Below are positions 26,950 to 35,315 of a DNA stretch of 64,000 nt, piece after piece. This DNA comes from Snodgrassella alvi (lineage in GTDB: Bacteria; Pseudomonadota; Gammaproteobacteria; Burkholderiales; Neisseriaceae): positions 1 through 64,000 of the forward strand of contig NZ_MEIO01000027.1 of the NCBI RefSeq assembly GCF_002777745.1, read 5' to 3'. The number at the start of each line of letters is the position of its first letter. Positions within the stretch are counted from its first letter, which is position 1. The notes below the pieces were generated by a model that saw nothing but the letters and a program-made list of their open reading frames with translations, ran no database searches and had not been told where the DNA came from. A program made the position numbers and the translations under genes.

Positions 26950-27642
26950 ATGCAATTATTAAAATACCTGCAAGCGCAGGGGTTGGGTAGTCGCAAGCAA
27001 TGTCAGGCACTAATTGCCGATGCAGCGGTACAAATAAATGGAATAGTCTATACTGATGCACGTACGGATATTGATCCACTGAGTGTTAGTAGCCTAAAAA
27101 TTGATGATGTGAATCTGACACCAGTACCCCTTCCCTATTTTTATATTCTCTTACACAAACCAGCCGATTATGAAACTTCGCATAAACCGCAGTTTTATCC
27201 AAGTGTTTTCAGTTTACTGCCAGAACCGTTGCGGCATCTGGATATGCAGGCTGTCGGCCGGCTTGATGCCGACACAACCGGCGTCCTGATTCTTACTAAT
27301 GATGGTCAATTTAACCATCGTTGTACTTCACCCAAGCATAAACTGCCAAAAGTTTATCGAGTTAGGTTGAAACATGCGGCAGATGATGAGCTGTGTACTA
27401 CGCTAAAAAGCGGAGTTTTATTACATGACGATAATGAAACCGTACAAGCCGAAGCTGCCGAATTAATCAATGCTTATACCCTGCACCTAACCATTACATC
27501 TGGTAAATACCATCAGGTTAAACGCATGGTTGCGGCTGCTGGTAACCGTGTTGTTGCCTTACACCGCTGCACCTTCGGCCCATGGCAGGCTGATGATCTG
27601 CCAGTTGGCGGCTGGCGTTTTTTTCAACCAGAATCTGACTAA
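26950..27642 (+). CDS. rsuA: 16S rRNA pseudouridine(516) synthase
   Basis: Makes pseudouridine in small-subunit rRNA. N-terminal S4 RNA-binding domain (MQLLKYLQAQGLGSRKQCQALIADAAVQING) and catalytic RsuA-type domain with the conserved aspartate motif VGRLDADTTGVLILTNDG, then KYHQVKRMVAAAGNRVVALHR near the C-terminus. 230 residues is normal for RsuA. Only 6 bases separate it from the next gene, so the two are probably co-transcribed. Confidence 0.9.
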   Translation: MQLLKYLQAQGLGSRKQCQALIADAAVQINGIVYTDARTDIDPLSVSSLKIDDVNLTPVPLPYFYILLHKPADYETSHKPQFYPSVFSLLPEPLRHLDMQAVGRLDADTTGVLILTNDGQFNHRCTSPKHKLPKVYRVRLKHAADDELCTTLKSGVLLHDDNETVQAEAAELINAYTLHLTITSGKYHQVKRMVAAAGNRVVALHRCTFGPWQADDLPVGGWRFFQPESD

Positions 27643-27648
27643 TGAAAT

Positions 27649-28290
27649 ATGCTTAATACTGATCTTATTTTCCAGCTAATTAACATCATAGGAACAGCAG
27701 CATTTACTGTGTCTGGCTATCTGGTTGGTTTTCGCAAAAGACTTGATATTCTTGGGGTGGTGATTGTGGCCTTGCTTACTGCGGTAGGTGGCGGCATGAT
27801 GCGTGATGCTCTGATTGGACACATTCCTATGATTTTTAAAAGTAATACGGCATTATGGACTATATTTATCACGCTTTTATTATCATGGATATTCCATTTA
27901 CAGTATCAACGGCATCGGATTCTAGCCGTGTGGTTTGTGGCGGCTGATGCACTGGGACTGGCTGCATTTAGCTTAACTGGTGCGCAGGTTGGACTGTCGC
28001 TGGAATTAAACTGGTTTGGCGTGATTACACTGGCATTCTTCACTGCTGTAGGCGGTGGTATTCTGCGTGATATTCTGGTTAATGAAGTGCCAATCATTCT
28101 GCGCAGTGATATTTATGGCACTATTGCTATTATACTCGGCCTGCTATTATGCCTGCTGAATCACTGGAATGTAGTTACCCCATTAAGCATCAATTTGTTA
28201 TTTGCCGGTGGAGTAATAAGTCGTTTACTCGCTTATCACTACAACATTACTCTGCCTGGATTTCAAAAAAAGAAAAATTACAAAATATAA
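27649..28290 (+). CDS. UPF0126 / TRIC-like cation channel family membrane protein
   Basis: 213 residues, seven hydrophobic segments made of two similar halves. Each half holds the glycine-rich motif of the YadS/TRIC family: TAVGGGMMRDALIG and TAVGGGILRDILVN. Bacterial and archaeal members form trimeric cation channels; the physiological role of this one is unknown. Starts 6 bases after rsuA. Confidence 0.88.
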   Translation: MLNTDLIFQLINIIGTAAFTVSGYLVGFRKRLDILGVVIVALLTAVGGGMMRDALIGHIPMIFKSNTALWTIFITLLLSWIFHLQYQRHRILAVWFVAADALGLAAFSLTGAQVGLSLELNWFGVITLAFFTAVGGGILRDILVNEVPIILRSDIYGTIAIILGLLLCLLNHWNVVTPLSINLLFAGGVISRLLAYHYNITLPGFQKKKNYKI

Positions 28291-28786
28291 CAAAAGTACA
28301 AGAACTTTGGCTGCAAAAAACAGTCTAAGTCATTAAGATAATGTCCATACGCGGTAACAAGTGTATAAGATTAAGATTTAAAATCAGTTTTCAGTATTCT
28401 CTTGTCGAAATATTATTTTAGCCCTCTGCTGCTTCTCCCCTTGGCACAGAGGGTTCTTTTTATCCTGCATTTATATTCAGTAATACCTTATTACAGAAAA
28501 AAACTTATTTATCCATATTGATAAACAAATAATTATTCTTATTACCTTATCATCTGCGCTAAATTTTTTGACTGTATTTCTACTAAACTTCATACAACAA
28601 TTATCTTTACATTACTATCAATCAATAATGCCTTTACACACAAAATTCTAATTCTTAATCCCAAAAGCAACCATAAAACTGTAAAATAGCTTAAATAATG
28701 CATATTTTTCCGCTTGAAATATTATTTTTCAGCGCTATGTACAGTAAAGTTAGTTTTAATATATTAGATATGAAAGTATCCAAGTG
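28291..28786 (+). ncRNA. intergenic region with possible small RNA ending in a CU-rich hairpin
   Basis: About 500 bases without a gene. Near 28422-28460 a stem CCCTCTG/CAGAGGG encloses a pyrimidine-rich loop (GCTTCTCCCCTTGG) and is followed by TTCTTTTTA, as in an intrinsic terminator. It lies 130 bases after the previous gene, rather far for that gene's own terminator, and the exposed CTTCTCCCCTT could pair with ribosome binding sites. A small RNA is therefore possible; no promoter is certain. Confidence 0.3.
28422..28460 (+). terminator. probable intrinsic terminator with CU-rich loop
   Basis: Stem CCCTCTG (28422-28428) / CAGAGGG (28447-28453), 18-base pyrimidine-rich loop, tail TTCTTTTT. 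It may end the rsuA transcript or a separate small RNA. Confidence 0.55.
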
Positions 28787-29914
28787 ATGGACAATCGAAA
28801 ATTACGTTGTATTGCTTCTGCGGTTATTCTCAGCCTGACACTGAGCCCATTAGCTGAAGCCAAACGAGTTGGTGGCGGTAGTAATCGCGGAATGTCACGT
28901 TCCAACTATTCCAGCTCATACAGCAGCCCATCTTACCAGTCCAACCGCAACAGCTATTCTAATTCATCTTCAAGCAGACTTGGAGGGGGCAATAATGCGG
29001 GTATGTCGCGTTCTTATTCCAATTCGGGCTCCAATTCGGGACGCAGTGATTATCGCAACAGTAATCAGAACAGTTATTCCAATCAAGCTCAGCCACGTGG
29101 AAACAACACTGCCCGGGTAATTGGTGCAGGTGTAGCTGGTGCAGCTATTGGTGCAATGGCAGGTCATGCAATGGCTAACCATAACCAGCAACAATCAGGT
29201 GTACCAGCTTCAAATACCGATAGTAATCACAATAACGCTGATACTGGTGGTACAGTAACTGACGATACCACAACTACTGCATCTACTAACGCCGATCAAC
29301 AACAAGCACAACAACCACCTAAAAGCGGATTTAGCTGGTTTTGGTTAATTATTATTGCACTTGGTGGCTTTTACCTTTATCGCCGTTTCGCCACTAAAAA
29401 AAATAATCAGGCAAATATGCCTTATAGCAGTAATCATAATGCCAGTAATTTCACTTCGCTAAACAATAATGGCAATAGCAATCGTACCAATATATTCGGG
29501 CAAAATCTTGCCGCTAATAGCAATGGTACGATACAACACAACTCATCAGGTATGGCAGACGGAAGTAGCGCTGAAGCATTCCTACGCTTTGCCCGTCAGC
29601 GCTTTAATCATGTTCAATCAATGAATAATGCTTCTAATCTGGAAGAAATCCGCCGTTACTTTACACCAGAAATGTTTGCTGATATCCGCAATGATATCGT
29701 TAATAATCAGGACACTGCCGAATTCAGTAATCTGAATGCCGATCTGGTAGAAAGCACCGATGAGAACGGCCAATACATTGCCAGCGTCCGCTTCAGTGGC
29801 CTGGTAAGTGAGGAGTTAGGCAGTCCGCAACAACCTTTCAGTGAAGTATGGCATTTTATCAAACCTGTGGGTAGTCAGCAGGAGTGGTTAATCGCCGGAA
29901 TTCAGCAAGATTAA
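28787..29914 (+). CDS. Tim44-like domain membrane protein with Ser/Asn-rich N-terminal region
   Basis: 375 residues. A signal peptide (RKLRCIASAVILSLTLSPLAEA) is followed by a low-complexity Ser/Asn/Tyr/Gly region (about 25-170) in which the phrase GGGSNRGMSR is repeated as GGGNNAGMSRS; it includes a glycine/alanine patch (VIGAGVAGAAIGAMAG). One membrane helix lies at about 182-197 (FSWFWLIIIALGGFYLYRR). The C-terminal third (about 260-375: AEAFLRFARQRFNHVQ ... FTPEMFADIR ... EVWHFIKPVG) is a Tim44/MRPL45-like domain. Bacterial Tim44-domain proteins are poorly understood. The ATG at 28787 overlaps an alternative GTG. A shared terminator follows. Confidence 0.82.
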   Translation: MDNRKLRCIASAVILSLTLSPLAEAKRVGGGSNRGMSRSNYSSSYSSPSYQSNRNSYSNSSSSRLGGGNNAGMSRSYSNSGSNSGRSDYRNSNQNSYSNQAQPRGNNTARVIGAGVAGAAIGAMAGHAMANHNQQQSGVPASNTDSNHNNADTGGTVTDDTTTTASTNADQQQAQQPPKSGFSWFWLIIIALGGFYLYRRFATKKNNQANMPYSSNHNASNFTSLNNNGNSNRTNIFGQNLAANSNGTIQHNSSGMADGSSAEAFLRFARQRFNHVQSMNNASNLEEIRRYFTPEMFADIRNDIVNNQDTAEFSNLNADLVESTDENGQYIASVRFSGLVSEELGSPQQPFSEVWHFIKPVGSQQEWLIAGIQQD

Positions 29915-29963
29915 TCATTATTTGCCAGTAGATAATCGGAATCTAGTTACCTTGTTTCCAAAT

Positions 29964-29992
29964 AAAAAGCACTGATTAAATCAGTGCTTTTT
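29964..29992. terminator. bidirectional intrinsic terminator
   Basis: Perfect 12-pair stem AAAAAGCACTGA / TCAGTGCTTTTT with loop TTAAA, 49 bases after the Tim44-domain gene; the leftward receptor remnant runs into it. Confidence 0.88.
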
Positions 29993-30003
29993 GTTTTAAT
30001 CAG

Positions 30004-30906
30004 AAAATTTTCCCGAATGGACTGGTATTGCACTACATGCCGCCTGCCTGCATACATCATGGCATACAGACTGTTATGTTCGTTTATAGGTTTATCCCAT
30101 GTAAAACCAGTCTGGCTCTGGTCAATTTCCTTGCGCATATTATAATTTTTAACGTTATGAGCTATCCGGCAAGGTTTTTTCTGTCATTGTTTACGCGTAA
30201 TCTCACCGAGGTTAGCAGCCCAGATACGCACCTGATTCATGACTCAGTTCAAAGCACTGCTATCATTCAGATTCCAAGTAAATTTGGCATTATTCAGCAC
30301 TTTGCGTGCATCACTGTTTTCTCGATAGCCATTGATTTCAAAGTAACTGGAATTGATATTATATGCTGGTAATAAGGCTGTATCGCTGCCTCCCTATACA
30401 TGCAATAACGCTTATTGTTTAGAAAAATGGCCAGTATTGAAACCCAAACTGACACTAGGTTTACCTTCGTCTTCTCCTGTAGTCGCCAGAACAGTTCCAC
30501 CTGAAGAATTACCATATAATGAAAAAAACAATCTGCTAAGCACTTCTATTTTCAAGAACGTTGAAATCAATATTAGAAGTTTGCCCCTGCCTGTTGGCAT
30601 TGAAGCCAGAATACCATCAACATAAACCCGGATTCCCCCACCCCAAAGGCTGAACGAGCACCAAAACCGCGCATGAAAATCTGTATATCCTGAACGTAGT
30701 TCTCCCTCTTCAAAGCCTGTAATGCCTTTTAAGGCATCAGACATGTTAGTTTTAGACGTATTTGCCAGTTTATTCGCATTCACAGTGTAAATAAATGTTA
30801 CTGCATTCAACCATGTTGCATTAATGCTTAAGGCATATACTGCAATATCCGACAGGTGAGCTTCAGCTTTACCGTTAATATAAGTTACAACCGGCTGTAT
30901 TACCAA
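30004..30906 (-). pseudogene. TonB-dependent receptor remnant (YncD-like)
   Basis: Leftward fragments in several frames that together read as the plug and first barrel part of a TonB-dependent outer-membrane receptor. In order: TVNANKLANTSKTNMSDALKGITG (start of plug), GGGIRVYVDGILASMPTGRG, IEVLSRLFFSLYGNSSGGTVLATTGEDEGKPSVSLGFNTG written in pieces of at most one frame, then after frameshifts FEINGYRENSDARKVLNNAKFTWNLND, RKEIDQSQTGFTWDKPIN and YAGRRHVVQYQSI. At least one frameshift and two in-frame stops break it, and most of the beta barrel is missing beyond 30004. It resembles YncD-type receptors; the former ligand is unknown. Confidence 0.8.
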
Positions 30907-30914
30907 TGATAAAA

Positions 30915-31043
30915 CTAAAGCCTTAAATTGCGTGCCACACTATAGCTTAATACACTGAAAAATAAATATAAAATAACTACAACACCAACTAAGGCAAACG
31001 AATAGCATTTATGTATATTCTGCCAACCCAAAATCCTCTGCAT
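30915..31043 (-). CDS. very short membrane ORF, possible remnant
   Basis: A 42-codon leftward frame (starts MQRILGWQNIHK) with one hydrophobic helix (FALVGVVVILYLFFSVLSY) and a basic end SVARNLRL. It lies just upstream of the receptor remnant. The end resembles the C-terminus of inner-membrane permeases, so it may be a leftover fragment; a true small membrane protein is possible. No clear ribosome site. Confidence 0.2.
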   Translation of the reverse strand: MQRILGWQNIHKCYSFALVGVVVILYLFFSVLSYSVARNLRL

Positions 31044-31234
31044 CAGTATATTCCACATTTACAATGTAATCAGTTATTTATAAAAATCATTATAAATAAA
31101 CATATTAATCATCAGAAATAAACCTGAATGCCGAAATATAAGCTTGGCAATAGAAATGTTGCTGACGAATGAACCACATTACAGCCAGCCTGAAAACAAA
31201 TTTATAAGTAGGTTTGAACACCATTATCAGGCAA

Positions 31235-31269
31235 TAAAAAATGCTGCCGGTTATCAGTCCAGACAGCAT
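31235..31269 (-). terminator. intrinsic terminator after cls
   Basis: On the minus strand, stem ATGCTG/CAGCAT, extended by weaker pairs, is followed by a T run (A tract 31235-31240 on the plus strand), 20 bases after the cls stop. Confidence 0.65.
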
Positions 31270-31289
31270 CTTTAAAGTTTTATTCAGTC

Positions 31290-32783
31290 TTACAGCAATG
31301 GGCCAACCAGACGCACTGTATTTTCTACCAGTCCCCACCATTTTGAACGCGCTTGCCATGCCTTGAGCTCAATAAATTTACAATCATGTAAATAACTGTT
31401 TTGTAACGCTACCACTCTCTCGGTCATACCTTCATCGTAAATGGCCAGACTAATTTCCATATTCAGATAAAAGCTGCGCATATCCATGTTTACAGTACCA
31501 AACAAGGTATAATCGCTATCAATAGTTAAGGTTTTAGCATGTAACAACCCGCCCTTAAACAGAGCAATTTTAACTCCGGCCTGTAGCAACATCGGATAAT
31601 AAGCACGGGAAGCATATTTCACCAGTTTAGAGTCAACTGCTTCCGGTACAATCAGCGTAACATCCACACCACGGATAGCAGCCGTGGTTAGCGCCAACAA
31701 CAAAGCATCATCAGGAACAAAATAAGGGGTGGTAATAATAATCCGGCGTGTAGCCGCATGAATGGCATTGACAATAGTGTCATATATAACCGGACTGCCT
31801 TGTTCCGGTGCAGACGGAATTACTTGCACTACCATGCCATTTTGCTCTTGTTGGGCAACCTGCAAATTATGCATAAGCGCCTGTTTGCCATAACTATCTA
31901 CCCATTGCTGCACCTGCATAAGATTAGACTCAGTTTCTACCGCCATATCACCGGCAAACACCGCAGCCAGTGGTTGCACCAGACTACCCTCACAGCGCAT
32001 CATGACATCTACCCATTGCCCGACACCGGCATCCTTCTTAAAAAAGCGTGGATCCACCAGATTAAAACTACCGGTATAGCCGATTTTCTGATCAATCACC
32101 GCAATTTTGCGATGATTGCGCAAATCTGCACGTACAAAAAAAGTACGCCAGATCTGAATGGGTAAAGCTTCAGTCAGGGTAATACCTGCACTGCGCAAAC
32201 GATGCGGCCAGTCACTGCGCCAGAATCTGGCGCTGCCGATACTGTCAACCAGCATACTGGTTACCACACCACGTTGAGCTGCTGCCATGGCATCGTTGAG
32301 CAATGCTACAACTTCACCTTGAGGATCAACAATATAAAATGCCAGCAGACAACTAGTTTTAGCCTGCTGAATGTCGTGGCGAATAGCAGCAATGATTTCC
32401 TCATCATTCGTGAGCAGGGTTAGATGATTGTACTCCGTAGCGTTAAAACCGGTTTTATCTGCTGCAATCAGACTGATACCATGATAGCGTTCATTCAATC
32501 CACAACAGGCATGCTGATTAAAATCATGCAGATACGTTTCGCTAAATCTTTGATAGAACTTCACCAGCTCATGCTGCCGGCGCAAACGACGTGAACCCAG
32601 CCTTGGTTCCCCAATGAGTAAATAGCCCACGGCTCCAACTAAAGGGAAAGCCACCAACATCAAAATCCACGCAACAGATACTCCTGTATTACGCTGATGA
32701 TATAGCACCCGTACCACTAATACAGTTACCACCACCACGTGTAACACAACAATAATTTCTGCCCATGGTATATTATGTAACAT
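31290..32783 (-). CDS. clsA: cardiolipin synthase, ClsA type
   Basis: Membrane phospholipase-D-family enzyme that joins two phosphatidylglycerol molecules to cardiolipin. Two N-terminal membrane helices (about 8-28 and 38-58) precede the two catalytic HKD motifs: HRKIAVIDQKIGYTGSFN and HAKTLTIDSDYTLFGTVNMD. The sequence after the first motif (VDPRFFKKDAGVGQWVDVM) follows E. coli ClsA closely. 497 residues with the ATG at 32783; an in-frame TTG three codons earlier is the alternative. Single leftward gene, separated from hemE by that gene's terminator. Confidence 0.92.
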   Translation of the reverse strand: MLHNIPWAEIIVVLHVVVVTVLVVRVLYHQRNTGVSVAWILMLVAFPLVGAVGYLLIGEPRLGSRRLRRQHELVKFYQRFSETYLHDFNQHACCGLNERYHGISLIAADKTGFNATEYNHLTLLTNDEEIIAAIRHDIQQAKTSCLLAFYIVDPQGEVVALLNDAMAAAQRGVVTSMLVDSIGSARFWRSDWPHRLRSAGITLTEALPIQIWRTFFVRADLRNHRKIAVIDQKIGYTGSFNLVDPRFFKKDAGVGQWVDVMMRCEGSLVQPLAAVFAGDMAVETESNLMQVQQWVDSYGKQALMHNLQVAQQEQNGMVVQVIPSAPEQGSPVIYDTIVNAIHAATRRIIITTPYFVPDDALLLALTTAAIRGVDVTLIVPEAVDSKLVKYASRAYYPMLLQAGVKIALFKGGLLHAKTLTIDSDYTLFGTVNMDMRSFYLNMEISLAIYDEGMTERVVALQNSYLHDCKFIELKAWQARSKWWGLVENTVRLVGPLL

Positions 32784-32877
32784 ATAAGCCAACCTGTTGT
32801 TTCTGAAGCCCTCAGATACAGTAAATTATAAAGGGATAATCAGAAATCTGAAAAAATCAATTAAATAATGGCCAGAC

Positions 32878-32919
32878 AAAAAATTCTGGCAGGTACAGGG
32901 AGTATCTCCTGTGCCTGCC
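32878..32919 (-). terminator. intrinsic terminator after hemE
   Basis: 12-pair stem (GGCAGGTACAGG / CCTGTGCCTGCC, one G-T pair), loop of 8, followed on the minus strand by TTCT-like spacer and six T; 70 bases after the hemE stop. Confidence 0.75.
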
Positions 32920-32988
32920 GCAATAATAGGCTGTATAACCCTGCTTTATCTTTTTTAACTGGCCATTTGTTTACCAATATAATAACAA

Positions 32989-34053
32989 TTAGTTTTGATG
33001 GTATCCAACTGACAAGCGGTGCACTTCATCTACAACATACTTCACCATTTCCGGATCAGTAAACTGATTAATACCATGTCCCAAATTAAATACATGTCCA
33101 CTGCCAGCGCCATATCCTGCCAGCAAACGCTTAACCTCACATGCGATACTTTCAGGATTACCAAATAATGCCAGTGGATCCAGATTACCTTGTAAGGCCA
33201 CCCGCTGCCCTACCTGCTGACGAGCCTGTTGCAGATTAACCGTCCAGTCTACACCTAAAGCATCAACTTCCAGTGCAGCCAGCTGTTCCAGCCACTGCCC
33301 GCCACCTTTGGTAAATACGATTACAGGTACCTGCCGGCCATCTGCCTCACGCTGTAAGCCTGACACTACCTGTCGCAGATAAAATAAATCAAACTCTTGG
33401 AATGCTGCATCGCTGAGAATACCCCCCCATGTATCAAAAATTTGGACTGCCTGAGCACCCGAAGCGATCTGTTCATTCAGATAGGCTGTCACTGTCTGCG
33501 CATTAATATCCAGTATCTTATGTAATAATTGCGGACGTTGATACAGCATGGTTTTCAACAAACGAAAATCTCGGCTGCCTCCTCCTTCTACCATATAACA
33601 GGCCAGAGTAAACGGACTACCGGAAAAACCAATCAATGGTATACGCCCATTCAGCGCCTGCCGTATACTGCTTACCGCATCAAACACATAGCGCAAACGG
33701 CTCATATCAGGAACCTGCAAATGAACTATATCCTGCTCATGCTGTAGCGGATGAGTGAATCTTGGTCCTTCGCCTTCCACAAAGTGCAAACCCAATCCCA
33801 TAGCATCGGGCACAGTCAGAATATCGGAAAAAAGAATGGCTGCATCCAGTTTAAAACGTTCTAGAGGCTGCAAGGTAACTTCTGTAGCCAGTTCGGTATT
33901 GTGGCATAGTTCCAGAAAACTGCCGGCTTTTGCCCGTGTTGCTCGGTACTCAGGTAAATAGCGCCCGGCCTGTCGCATCAGCCATACCGGCGTATAATCC
34001 ACCGGCTGTTTCAGTAAAGCACGTAAAAATGTATCGTTGTGTAAAACTGCCAT
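32989..34053 (-). CDS. hemE: uroporphyrinogen decarboxylase
   Basis: Removes four acetate carboxyls from uroporphyrinogen III to give coproporphyrinogen III in haem synthesis. The family motif [23 protein letters not shown] is at about 22-44; further conserved parts are [22 protein letters not shown] and [14 protein letters not shown] near the end. 354 residues is normal. Start set at the ATG 34053, two codons after an in-frame TTG. It lies 59 bases behind hemY, so it may be read with hemCDXY and ends at its own terminator. Confidence 0.94.
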   Translation of the reverse strand: MAVLHNDTFLRALLKQPVDYTPVWLMRQAGRYLPEYRATRAKAGSFLELCHNTELATEVTLQPLERFKLDAAILFSDILTVPDAMGLGLHFVEGEGPRFTHPLQHEQDIVHLQVPDMSRLRYVFDAVSSIRQALNGRIPLIGFSGSPFTLACYMVEGGGSRDFRLLKTMLYQRPQLLHKILDINAQTVTAYLNEQIASGAQAVQIFDTWGGILSDAAFQEFDLFYLRQVVSGLQREADGRQVPVIVFTKGGGQWLEQLAALEVDALGVDWTVNLQQARQQVGQRVALQGNLDPLALFGNPESIACEVKRLLAGYGAGSGHVFNLGHGINQFTDPEMVKYVVDEVHRLSVGYHQN

Positions 34054-34112
34054 AATCAACCTCAGGTAGTTAGCACATTAAGTACTAACCACCTGTTAAA
34101 TTAAAACTAAAA

Positions 34113-35315
34113 TCACGGTTCATCATCATTACTGATGCTAGCCAATATCTGGTTGCGCTGCTGCTCAGCAGCTTCGCTCTGCCCAGACTGCTCCAGCACC
34201 TTAGCCAGCAGCAATCTGGTGACATTATTATTGCCTGATTGCAGGCTGGCTTCCAGATAGCTTTTAGCCTTACCCCATAGCTGCTGCTGGTAGCTCAGTT
34301 CACCCATCAATAATAATAAATTTGGGTCTTGCGGCTGCTGCTGTAACCACTTATCTGCCGTTACCATATTTTTTTGCTGCTCTTTACTGCTTAAATACAG
34401 ATTTGCCTGATTAAAAGCCGGTAACAGTGCCGCATCATGGGTACGCGGATAATATTTTTTTACCCACTTTAATGCCTGATTATACATACCTAGCTGAAGA
34501 TATTTTTCTACAATATCCACACTAAGTGTGCTTTCCCGTTCGTCTACCGGTATTGACCTGAGACTGTTTTTCAGCTCAGCCGGATCTTTGGCTTCTGCCA
34601 ATAATTGTCGATAAGCCCAGTAACGGTATTGTTGCTGTTCACCATCACTTAAAGCACCCGCACGGACTAATTTATCAACCTGCTGCAACACTCCCTGTGC
34701 ATCACGCTGTTCCCAGTCATAACGTAATTGCAGCTTAACCAGCTGGGTTAAATTCGGATTGATTCTGGCTGCCGCTTCCAGAGCATTTTTTGCCTGCTGA
34801 TCATTATGCTGTGCCAACGCAGATTGTGCGAGCAACAGATAACGGGATAGCTGCTGTTTTTCCGGTAATTTGGCCACATCATCCAAATACCGATCACGGG
34901 TTGAGATGTCATCCATCTGATCTGCACTGTGTGCAGCCAGTAATAACGCCAAAGCGCGGCTGTGCTGCCCCTGCTTATTGCGTAACACCCGTTCTGCCTC
35001 ACGTGCTGCAAACTGAAAACGCCCTTCAAAATAAGCCAAACCTGCATGATTCAATGCTGTTTCAACCTGATGGCGCTGATGATTGATACGCCAGTGCTGC
35101 CAATGTCCGGGGAGATGCACAAAGCCCATGACAATACGTAATAAAATATACAGTAACACCACAGTTAACAGAACAATGCCGATAAAAAGCTGTAGATTAA
35201 TGCGTACCAGAGTCTGCTCAACCACAATGTATACGTCACCACTGTAATATTTCGCGCCCAAAACCACAGCAACCGCAACAATGAACAGAACAATCAGCCA
35301 TAACAAAGATTTCAT
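34113..35315 (-). CDS. hemY: HemY: haem-cluster TPR membrane protein
   Basis: Inner-membrane protein always found in the proteobacterial hemCDXY cluster (not the protoporphyrinogen oxidase of the same name). Two N-terminal helices (about 4-22 and 40-62), then a soluble region of alpha-helical tetratricopeptide-like repeats (LAYFEGRFQFAAREAERVL, LGMYNQALKWVKKYYPRTHD, SYQQQLWGKAKSYLEASLQSG). 400 residues is normal. Exact role in haem synthesis is unsettled. Its start overlaps the hemX stop by 4 bases. Confidence 0.88.
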   Translation of the reverse strand: MKSLLWLIVLFIVAVAVVLGAKYYSGDVYIVVEQTLVRINLQLFIGIVLLTVVLLYILLRIVMGFVHLPGHWQHWRINHQRHQVETALNHAGLAYFEGRFQFAAREAERVLRNKQGQHSRALALLLAAHSADQMDDISTRDRYLDDVAKLPEKQQLSRYLLLAQSALAQHNDQQAKNALEAAARINPNLTQLVKLQLRYDWEQRDAQGVLQQVDKLVRAGALSDGEQQQYRYWAYRQLLAEAKDPAELKNSLRSIPVDERESTLSVDIVEKYLQLGMYNQALKWVKKYYPRTHDAALLPAFNQANLYLSSKEQQKNMVTADKWLQQQPQDPNLLLLMGELSYQQQLWGKAKSYLEASLQSGNNNVTRLLLAKVLEQSGQSEAAEQQRNQILASISNDDEP

